9,698 bases of DNA from positions 1 through 9,698 of the forward strand of contig SLPX01000130.1 in assembly GCA_007131745.1 (NCBI GenBank), given 5' to 3'. Source of the DNA: Myxococcales bacterium. Lineage in GTDB: Bacteria > Myxococcota > Polyangia > HGW-17 > SLPX01. The notes under the pieces are model-generated. The model had not been told where the DNA came from and made no database searches. It saw only the letters and a list, made by a program, of their open reading frames with translations. The translations under genes were made by a program, and so were the position numbers. Below, one piece after another: positions 1 through 5,627 of this stretch; the stretch's first letter is position 1; every line of letters starts with the position of its first letter.

Positions 1-10
1 ACCGCCGGAC

Positions 11-52
11 GTCGCCGTTTGAAGCTCCCCTTCGGGGAGCATCGTCGGCGAC
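11..52. repeat. Nested hairpin
   Basis: The outer arms GTCGCCG (11-17) and CGGCGAC (46-52) are perfect reverse complements. They enclose an inner perfect 7-bp stem, GCTCCCC (24-30) against GGGGAGC (34-40), with a TTC loop. No T-run follows on either strand, so this is not a canonical terminator. It may be part of a dispersed extragenic palindrome or of a structured transcript. Confidence 0.55.
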
Positions 53-150
53 TCGGCCGAATCCCTTCAGCCCTTCGGGCAGCGGTCTTCTGACGCACGG
101 CTTGTTCCGGAGACCTGCTTCAACTTTTGGTCTCGGCACACCACATATCC

Positions 151-178
151 CAGGCTCGCTCGATCATCCGCTGTAAAT
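151..178. repeat. Direct repeat, copy 1
   Basis: This copy begins CAGGCTCGCTCGATCATCCG and continues CTGTAAAT. It matches 356-385 exactly except that copy 2 carries two extra bases (GC) between these two blocks. In this copy the arm GGCTCGCTC (153-161) also pairs with GAGCGAGCC (180-188), giving a 9-bp stem with an 18-base loop. Copy starts are 205 bases apart. No gene uses the repeat. Confidence 0.7.
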
Positions 179-355
179 AGAGCGAGCCGCAAAAAAGGCA
201 GATGGACAATAAGCCGACATCTGAGTTGCGCTTCCGGGTGCAGGGGGTGGCAGGAACGGGTGAAGGATGAAGCGACTCGGACGAGCCGCCGATGAAACTC
301 CCGCCAGGGAGGTTCAAACAAGGCGCTCGGCGGTTTGTCCGCTGCCGTAAACAAA

Positions 356-385
356 CAGGCTCGCTCGATCATCCGCGCTGTAAAT
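356..385. repeat. Direct repeat, copy 2
   Basis: This is the second copy of the repeat at 151-178, with a two-base GC insertion. Here the 9-bp stem of copy 1 is replaced by a shorter pairing, CTCGAT (364-369) with ATCGAG (384-389). The flanks outside the repeat do not obviously match, so this is a short repeat and not a long tandem duplication. Confidence 0.7.
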
Positions 386-413
386 CGAGAACAGAAAAGA
401 AGCTGTTATTTAC
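380..413. other. Bulged hairpin downstream of the MCE operon
   Basis: GTAAAT (380-385) pairs with ATTTAC (408-413), and AACAG (390-394) pairs with CTGTT (403-407). That gives an 11-bp stem with a four-base bulge (CGAG) on one side and an 8-base loop. It begins 15 bases past the stop of the last MCE gene on the minus strand. It could cap the operon mRNA, but no T-tract follows, so it is not called an intrinsic terminator. Confidence 0.35.
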
Positions 414-427
414 CGAGGTCGGAAAAC

Positions 428-1519
428 TCAGGGGCCGGGCAGCCCGTCCACGGACATCTTTTCAGGTCTGCCCAATACCCGCCAAGGAGTGTGCAGAATG
501 TTTTTTTGACTCTGTTGAAAATCGTGGTGAAGTTCTCGATCTCTCGCCAGCGCTCCGATTGTCCCCTTGCCTTCAGTTACAGCATCGACAATTATGTCCA
601 GGTCATCCCGCACTCCTCGAAGCACTGAAAACACCTTTCTGAAATTCTCTTCGGTTTCACTGAACTGTTTCTTTAAGCCAAGGGAAGCAAACTCATCGCG
701 CCTTTGGTCGAAAAGTCCGGACAAATGGCTTCCTTTTTCCTCAAGGCCCCGAATCCTTTGGGTCATGTTTTCAGCCAATTTCTTTAGTTTATCGACCGGA
801 CGCTTGATTAACTTCCCTTTTCCGGTTCCGAATTCCACGGAATCTTTCAACTCACCAAAGTCTTTCCAAAGCTTCTTCGACTGATCCGCCAATTCTTTCA
901 ACAAAACCCAATCTTCCTCGTAGACATCAATCATCTCCTCCAGGGATTCGAATCCCGCGCGCACGGCAGACAAATCAGGACCGATAAATTCCATTATTTC
1001 GGTCGCTTTTTTCAGGTTGTCGTATACCATCATTAACATTCTATCCATGAGAGCCGGCGGTTCTCCGAACAGGGTATCTCCATCCCTTACAGCGCGCCCG
1101 GGTTCATCTTCGGGAAAGGCGATTTCCAGGTGCCGCGCTCCAATGAGACTTGCCGAACTCACGTAAAAACGGGAGTTCGTCCGGACAAATTTTCTGTGCC
1201 GATACCTGACCCAGATCGAAACCTCGACATCTCCAAACTCTTTGTTGTCTCTGATATCATCATCGGGTTCGGGAACGCGGCTATCTTGTTCCACTCGCTT
1301 TGCAGGAGCAAACCGTATGCTCGTTACCCTTCCCACTTCCATGTTGCCGATTTTGACCGGGCTTCCGGGTTCAAGTTGCCCCACCCTTTCAAATCTCACC
1401 TTGATTCTGACGACCGGTGTCAGGGGTTGATCTCCCAGGACGAGAACCCACAATACGGCAGCTGTTACAAGCAACAGCGCTGCATATCCCACAACTCGAT
1501 TCAGCTTCTCGTTGATCAA
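428..1519 (-). CDS. MCE/MlaD-family protein (second of tandem pair)
   Basis: MCE proteins are membrane-anchored, periplasm-facing subunits that form rings or tubes carrying lipids between the membranes of Gram-negative cells, usually with an ABC transporter. The 363-residue product has a short cytoplasmic tail, one N-terminal membrane segment (about residues 10-29) and an MCE domain (about 36-153, with VGQLEPGSPVKIGNMEVGRV at 46-65). A long helical, coiled-coil-like stalk follows (about 160-315). Within the MCE domain an acidic insertion (about residues 73-97) is absent from the upstream paralogue. The C-terminus carries GKGTIGALARDRE (317-329) and a later PW, matching the paralogue. The start is TTG at 1519; no in-frame ATG lies near it, and a purine-rich GGAAAGAG sits seven bases before it, inside the end of the upstream gene. 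The intergenic gap is four bases, so translation is probably coupled. The substrate is unknown. Confidence 0.9.
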   Translation of the reverse strand: MINEKLNRVVGYAALLLVTAAVLWVLVLGDQPLTPVVRIKVRFERVGQLEPGSPVKIGNMEVGRVTSIRFAPAKRVEQDSRVPEPDDDIRDNKEFGDVEVSIWVRYRHRKFVRTNSRFYVSSASLIGARHLEIAFPEDEPGRAVRDGDTLFGEPPALMDRMLMMVYDNLKKATEIMEFIGPDLSAVRAGFESLEEMIDVYEEDWVLLKELADQSKKLWKDFGELKDSVEFGTGKGKLIKRPVDKLKKLAENMTQRIRGLEEKGSHLSGLFDQRRDEFASLGLKKQFSETEENFRKVFSVLRGVRDDLDIIVDAVTEGKGTIGALARDRELHHDFQQSQKNILHTPWRVLGRPEKMSVDGLPGP

Positions 1520-1523
1520 AGAG

Positions 1524-2549
1524 TTACTCTTTCCAGAAAAACTTCCATGGATTGCGTTTTAAATCGCGGATCAATTCCCTCACATCTTCGTATACCTCGC
1601 GGTCCATTACGAGTGCTCCGGCTGTCCCCTTGCCTCTTTTTACATTACGGACAATGTCGTGAGTCTCCTTGGCTATGGATTCGGCTTCCCGGCTCAACCT
1701 GACCACGCGGTCCAAGACATCCATGACCTTGTCTCTTTCTTCGGGACCGACCAACTTGGCGACATTGATAGCTCCATCAAGAGCTGTGTCGACGCGGTCA
1801 AGAGTCGGATCCAGCCTCCCGGCCAGCTTCGCTGTCAAAACATCGGCGCGCCTCAGGGTCCTTTGTATTCTACGCCCGTCTCCCACCCCTTCCCGCAGCG
1901 ACCGGGTCAGGTCAACCGCTTCAGCAGCGAGTTCATCCCCCCGGCTCAGGAGTCTGTTTATTTCGGACCTGTTTTCCCTCAACACCTTGTCCGCGGTTTC
2001 AAGGGTCCCGGCAAGATTTTTGAGTGCCACGCCGATATTGTCTTTTTCCTTGTCCAACACTTCTGTCACGACATCCAGGAATGAATACAATCGAGCCACT
2101 ATGAGGTCTGCTCGCGGGGGAGTCCGGCCAAGCATGATTCCACCCTCTTTTACACTCGGATGTTTTTCGTCATCCATCGTTCCCGGGGTAATTTCCAGAT
2201 ATTCCTCTCCTAAAACTCCCTGAGTATTGATGAAAAACTCGCTGTCCGAGCGAATTGCAGCCATTGCATCGTTTTCCACCCAGATCTTCAAACGCACATA
2301 AACCCTTCGTTCAACCTTTGGATCGTACTTGCCGGCCATAAACCGGATGTTTTCGATCTTTCCAACTCTTATGCCGGAAACCTTCACCGGCGCGCCCTGA
2401 GCCAGGTTTCCCACAAACTCGAAATCCACGTAAAACGTGGTCCCCTTCTTCCATGAAAGATTTCCCAGAACGAAAATGAAGCCGCCCAATATGACTAGAG
2501 CGGCCAAGACCAACAAGCCTACTTTTATCTCTGTGGAACGTTTAGCCAT
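1524..2549 (-). CDS. MCE/MlaD-family protein (first of tandem pair)
   Basis: This is a 341-residue MCE protein, presumably anchored in the inner membrane and acting in lipid trafficking across the periplasm. The N-terminus (KRSTEIKVGLLVLAALVILG) is the classic MlaD-type short tail plus a membrane helix (about residues 10-29). The MCE domain spans about 36-145, with VGNLAQGAPVKVSGIRVGKI at 46-65 and GVLGEEYLEI at 111-120. A helical stalk with heptad-like spacing follows to about 300. It ends in GKGTAGALVMDRE (306-318) and NPWKFFW. The ATG at 2549 is preceded by an in-frame TAG 12 bases upstream, which fixes the start, yet no good Shine-Dalgarno sequence is visible. The gene lies 63 bases after the hydrolase stop. 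No permease, ATPase or STAS-domain gene is adjacent, so it cannot be assigned to Mla, Yeb or Pqi. Confidence 0.92.
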   Translation of the reverse strand: MAKRSTEIKVGLLVLAALVILGGFIFVLGNLSWKKGTTFYVDFEFVGNLAQGAPVKVSGIRVGKIENIRFMAGKYDPKVERRVYVRLKIWVENDAMAAIRSDSEFFINTQGVLGEEYLEITPGTMDDEKHPSVKEGGIMLGRTPPRADLIVARLYSFLDVVTEVLDKEKDNIGVALKNLAGTLETADKVLRENRSEINRLLSRGDELAAEAVDLTRSLREGVGDGRRIQRTLRRADVLTAKLAGRLDPTLDRVDTALDGAINVAKLVGPEERDKVMDVLDRVVRLSREAESIAKETHDIVRNVKRGKGTAGALVMDREVYEDVRELIRDLKRNPWKFFWKE

Positions 2550-2584
2550 GCAAGCATTCTACAGCGGAGCCGACTCAGGGGCAA

Positions 2585-2604
2585 GAGAAGGAAAACACCT
2601 TCTC
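2585..2604 (-). other. Intercistronic hairpin, hydrolase-MCE gap
   Basis: GAGAAGG (2585-2591) and CCTTCTC (2598-2604) form a perfect 7-bp stem with a six-base loop, between the hydrolase stop and the first MCE start. On the transcribed strand the downstream bases are TTGCCCC, not a T-tract, so it is not a standard terminator. It could protect or process the mRNA, or tune expression of the MCE gene, which lacks a clear ribosome binding site. Confidence 0.3.
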
Positions 2605-2612
2605 CCCGACTC

Positions 2613-3299
2613 TCAGTCCAGGGTCATCGATTCACCCGGACTCAACACGTGCACTTTTGCGTCGGTTTCTTTTTCCACCCGCACGGCGAATTCCTTTGGA
2701 TCCTGCCGGATCACGTCAAAGGTGTCGTAATGCATCGGAATCACCATTCTGGGATTCAGCATTTTGACGGCTTTGAGCGCATCATCAGGCCCCATAGTGA
2801 AATTGTCGCCGATGGGGATTATCGCCAAGTCAGGTTTGTCATCGCCGATAAGTTTCATGTCCGAAAACAGGCCTGTGTCACCGGCGTGGTAAATCCTGGT
2901 TCCTCCAAGGTCCAGGAAAATACCGGCGGCAACTCCGCCGTAACTACCATCAGGAAGGGCTGAACCGTGATGGGCCTGGGTCAGCTTGATCCGTCCCCAT
3001 TTAAAACTTTTCCCGCCACCTATGTGCAAGGGATGTACTTTCTCCAGCCCCAAACCTTGAAAGTAATTGATGATCTCGAAATTGGATATCACCATCGCTC
3101 CGGTTCTCTTGGCGATGCTTTCCGTGTCGCCCACGTGATCACCGTGTCCGTGAGTTACTGCAATGACGTCCGCATCGATCTCGTCGGCAGAACACGACGC
3201 TTTCTCGTTTCCGGTAAAAAACGGATCTATCAAGATTTTCACCATGGAAGTCTCCACGCTGACCGCTGCGTGTCCATACCAAGTCACCTTTTTGCCCAT
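2613..3299 (-). CDS. UPF0173-type metal-dependent hydrolase (MBL fold)
   Basis: This is a 228-residue metallo-beta-lactamase-fold protein of the UPF0173 (YtkL-like) group; length and motif layout fit that family. Numbered from the chosen start, DPFFTGN lies at 25-31 and the metal motif THGHGDH at 49-55 gives H50, H52, D54 and H55. AHHGS (109-113), HAGDTG (138-143) and PMHYDTF (188-194) supply the remaining metal ligands, with D141 and H190. It is probably cytosolic, since no signal peptide is visible. The physiological substrate of this family is not established. The start is ATG at 3299, because AAGGAGG lies seven bases upstream; a longer reading from 3320 has no comparable site. It is the first gene of a likely three-gene minus-strand cluster with the MCE pair. 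A link to lipid transport is only contextual. Confidence 0.92.
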   Translation of the reverse strand: MGKKVTWYGHAAVSVETSMVKILIDPFFTGNEKASCSADEIDADVIAVTHGHGDHVGDTESIAKRTGAMVISNFEIINYFQGLGLEKVHPLHIGGGKSFKWGRIKLTQAHHGSALPDGSYGGVAAGIFLDLGGTRIYHAGDTGLFSDMKLIGDDKPDLAIIPIGDNFTMGPDDALKAVKMLNPRMVIPMHYDTFDVIRQDPKEFAVRVEKETDAKVHVLSPGESMTLD

Positions 3300-3312
3300 G
3301 TTCAATCCTCCT
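3293..3312 (-). promoter_or_regulatory. Ribosome binding site deciding the hydrolase start
   Basis: On the minus strand AAGGAGG is followed by ATTGAAC and then the ATG at 3299-3297. This is a near-perfect Shine-Dalgarno sequence at ideal spacing. It places translation start seven codons inside the longest open frame (3320). Confidence 0.8.
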
Positions 3313-3626
3313 TGTCTCAATTGCCTGGTTCGATTTGACTCATGCTTTTAATCATCTGAAAAAAAACAAACTAGCACATGACTTCCCTGAAAAAAACCCC
3401 ATTAAAATCCCAGATGGAAAAAATGAAAAACCGGCCCGGGGTTGACAAGACGTAAGGCCGCGTCGTACCCAATCCCCAAGTAAAATATCCGACAGGAACA
3501 TTTGACCATATCCGTTTATCCTGGTGAGTTATGCACAACTCGGAACAAACGAGCATCAAGCCGGTTGAATCAATTTGTTGAGCAACTAGATTTAATCAGA
3601 CACACATTCGCCTGGAAGGTTTTTTT
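3300..3626. other. Divergent intergenic region
   Basis: This 327-base, partly A-rich spacer lies between the minus-strand hydrolase cluster and the plus-strand TPR gene, so it should contain promoters for both. A TTGACA at 3442-3447 is a perfect -35 hexamer for the plus strand, but the bases at the right distance (TACCCA) are a poor -10. A second candidate, TTGACC at 3502-3507, also lacks a good -10. For the minus strand I see only A/T-rich stretches (about 3340-3380) with no convincing hexamer pair. A 62-codon minus frame (3371-3559) has no ribosome binding site or recognisable family and is not called. Confidence 0.4.
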
Positions 3627-5396
3627 ATGCGTTATACCTGCTCGAATTGCGGAGAAGAATTCAATACGAAAGAAACCAAGGTCCGGTGTCCCTCGTGCCT
3701 TCGGAAAAACGGTTTGATTCCGGCCGAAGAAAACTCCCCACGAAAGGGTGGTTTGAAAAAAACCGATGCAAACGGGGTTTCAAGTGAAGCCGACAAGCCT
3801 GAAAAATCCCGTAAACTCTATTTTGCTATAGGGTGCGTCGCGTTGGTCATTGCTGCGGCAATCGCGGGAATCTACTGGTGGAGCCGTTCAACCGACAAAC
3901 CGGTCCATGATCCACTTGAAGATCCGGGGCTTGGAAAGCAACCGGTTGAACGGCTGAAAACAGCACTCGCGGCCGTTGGTTTTCCCAAGGAACCGATTCC
4001 TTTTGAGATCACCGGTCCTGTAGAGAAATGGTCCTCTCCCTTGAAGGGCAAATCGCCGGAAAATGCCGGGGCAGCGCTTTCCTCGATGATTCAAAAACTC
4101 ATGGAAAGCCGCGGGATGGAATTCGCGGATACGCCCGATATCGGGAATGCCCGCATTCTCACAGCCTCCCAGTTGCTGGATCTTCCGGAAAGAACCGGAT
4201 CCAAAGGCAAGCCTGAGGCCCAGGAAGATGAGCGCAGCGAAGAAGCCGAGTCCTCGGATGACGGAGTGATGGTATCTTCGTATTCCCTTGCCGCACTCGG
4301 ATTGGCCGGAGCGCGAGCTGCCGGCCACAAGGCCGTCATGGTGGAAATACACCAGGCTTCTCATATCGACGGTCCGCCCGACCCGACCGGTGCTCGTGGA
4401 CGTTTCGGAACCGCGTTCATGGACGATGATTTTGAAAAACCGGTCGTAGTTCTGGACCCAGTGACCGGAACAATCGGCGGAATGGAGGTTGTTGAACTCC
4501 TCACCGACATGGAGGCTTTGGGGCTGTTTCTGAACTTGCGCGCCCAAAGAAACCTGGAAGCGGGTTCAGAACCGGGAACGACCCAGCTTCTGAGCGAAGG
4601 TGCCAGAAACCTTGCTCCACGCTCGGCGACAGTCCGTTGCGGCGGAGGATTGCTACTTGCTGCTTTGGGCGGAATTCAGCCCGCAGAAGGCATGGTTCAG
4701 TCTGCGATGGGATTGAGGGACGACGCTCCCAGGCATTTCTGCATGGCACAGATCTATCTGATGACTCAACGTCTTCAGGAAGCATTGGCCATGTTGGAAA
4801 AAGCCATCAGGATGAGTCCGAAATACGCACACGCGTACCTGGAAATAGCTCGCATCATGCTGGCATCCGGGAATCTGCTTGAAGTAGAAGAACACCTGGA
4901 CAGGGCTGAAAGCGCAAGACCCGGATTATGGGAAGCGAAAGTGCTTCGGGCGATGGTGCCCGCTGTCCGGGGCGATGCTTCAACCACCATCCGGCGCCTC
5001 CAATCTCTTCATTCACAAAGACCGCGGGATGTTTCGACATTTTTCTCTCTCTGGCAAATCCTCAAGAAGACTGGACAGGATGAACGCGCCGGTGAACTCG
5101 AAAAAGCCATGCTAAAGCGTTTGGACCGGGAAAGAGGCGCTCAGGTACGGGAGCGACTGAGGCAAACCAAGGAGTTTTTGAGCAAGCTGAAAGAACGAAT
5201 GGCCGAGGGAGAAGATTATTTCGATGAACCGGCAGATTATTTCCCGGCTGCAGACGACACCCCCACACCCACTCCTGCTCCTGCGCCGGGAACAGCTCCC
5301 CCTCCTCCTGCCGATCTGGATTTCAAGCTTGAAACACCAATTCCCCCCGGCAAGACCCCGGGTGGGCCGGGAGAAAAGTTCAAGTTGGATTTTTAA
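3627..5396 (+). CDS. Zinc-ribbon, single-pass membrane TPR protein
   Basis: This 589-residue multidomain protein is not assigned to a named family. It begins with a four-cysteine zinc ribbon (C5, C8, C21, C24; CxxC pairs). A charged linker leads to one membrane helix (about residues 65-85), so the ribbon should be cytoplasmic and the rest periplasmic. Residues about 105-310 form a domain I cannot name; GLAGARAAGHKAVMVEIH (225-242) and VVVLDPVTG (273-281) vaguely recall transglutaminase-like folds, but no Cys-His-Asp triad is evident. An acidic low-complexity stretch (about 196-212) interrupts it. Helical TPR-type repeats follow (about 364-495, e.g. QEALAMLEKAIRMSPKYAHA at 384-403), then a basic/acidic coiled helix and a Pro/Thr/Ala-rich tail (545-589) containing LDFKLE and the final FKLDF. 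GGAAGG lies seven bases before the ATG. A scaffolding or assembly role is an inference. Confidence 0.85.
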   Translation: MRYTCSNCGEEFNTKETKVRCPSCLRKNGLIPAEENSPRKGGLKKTDANGVSSEADKPEKSRKLYFAIGCVALVIAAAIAGIYWWSRSTDKPVHDPLEDPGLGKQPVERLKTALAAVGFPKEPIPFEITGPVEKWSSPLKGKSPENAGAALSSMIQKLMESRGMEFADTPDIGNARILTASQLLDLPERTGSKGKPEAQEDERSEEAESSDDGVMVSSYSLAALGLAGARAAGHKAVMVEIHQASHIDGPPDPTGARGRFGTAFMDDDFEKPVVVLDPVTGTIGGMEVVELLTDMEALGLFLNLRAQRNLEAGSEPGTTQLLSEGARNLAPRSATVRCGGGLLLAALGGIQPAEGMVQSAMGLRDDAPRHFCMAQIYLMTQRLQEALAMLEKAIRMSPKYAHAYLEIARIMLASGNLLEVEEHLDRAESARPGLWEAKVLRAMVPAVRGDASTTIRRLQSLHSQRPRDVSTFFSLWQILKKTGQDERAGELEKAMLKRLDRERGAQVRERLRQTKEFLSKLKERMAEGEDYFDEPADYFPAADDTPTPTPAPAPGTAPPPPADLDFKLETPIPPGKTPGGPGEKFKLDF

Positions 5397-5432
5397 CTGG
5401 AAGATCCGCTTTCCTAACTGGCGGATTCAGTT
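5395..5432 (+). terminator. Possible stem-loop after the TPR gene
   Basis: AACTG (5395-5399) with CAGTT (5428-5432) and ATCCGC (5404-5409) with GCGGAT (5421-5426) form an interrupted stem that starts at the stop codon. A T-rich stretch (TGTTTTTCTTTCC) begins about a dozen bases further on, which is too far for a textbook intrinsic terminator. This is a weak call. Confidence 0.25.
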
Positions 5433-5550
5433 GCCGGTAACATCTGTTTTTCTTTCCATATCCGTTTTTCCTGCATTGAACATGCGAGCATAACCTAACA
5501 AAAACAAAGCCTTACAGCCAGTGTCATTTCTTGAACAAGGCACAAGAAGA

Positions 5551-5566
5551 TGGCATGCATTTTGCT
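5551..5566 (+). promoter_or_regulatory. Sigma-54 (-24/-12) promoter
   Basis: TGGCATGCATTTTGCT matches the sigma-54 consensus TGGCACGNNNNTTGCW at every specified position but one (T for C at position 6). The invariant GG (5552-5553) and GC (5564-5565) are separated by exactly 10 bases. The predicted transcription start is about A5577, giving a leader of about 51 bases before the lipoprotein ATG at 5628. Expression would then require an enhancer-binding activator. None is encoded in the window, and its binding site is not identified, although TTGAACA occurs twice upstream (5476-5482 and 5531-5537). Confidence 0.7.
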
Positions 5567-5627
5567 TAATCATATTATAGCTAACGAAATCCTACTGGAT
5601 AAACCTTCTTTGTGACCGAGGAAAAAA

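Larger units (their letters stand above)
1..427. other. Non-coding, hairpin-rich left-end region
   Basis: No reading frame here looks like a protein. The longest (minus strand, 67-372, 101 codons) runs through the repeats and hairpins, has no recognisable family and no convincing ribosome binding site. What can be seen is secondary structure and repetition: a nested hairpin at 11-52, a small GCCC/GGGC hairpin at 70-80, a 9-bp inverted repeat at 153-188, CAGATG/CATCTG at 199-223, CTCCC/GGGAG with a four-base loop at 298-311, and a bulged hairpin at 380-413. A 28/30-base direct repeat occurs at 151-178 and 356-385. The region lies downstream of the MCE operon stop at 428 (minus strand). It could be a dispersed repeat, a decayed element or a structured RNA. 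The sequence alone does not decide, and there is no canonical stem plus T-tract terminator. Confidence 0.5.

Noticed and set aside
236..265. G-quadruplex in the G-rich tract
   Set aside because: Only three runs of three or more G are present; the remaining runs are GG. This falls short of a standard four-run motif.
67..372. A 101-codon minus-strand open frame at the left end
   Set aside because: It runs across the direct repeat and several hairpins, has no ribosome binding site that I can see and resembles no family I know. Composition looks like translated repeat DNA.
151..385. CRISPR array from the direct repeats
   Set aside because: There are only two copies, with unequal length and a spacing of about 177 bases, and no cas genes nearby.
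3442..3471. TTGACA as a sigma-70 promoter for the TPR gene
   Set aside because: The -35 is perfect, but the hexamer at 17-18 bases (GTACCC/TACCCA) is a poor -10 and the distance to the gene is long. Kept only as a remark in the intergenic entry.
3371..3559. A 62-codon minus-strand frame in the divergent spacer
   Set aside because: It has no Shine-Dalgarno sequence before its ATG and no recognisable pattern, and it occupies the region where promoters are expected.
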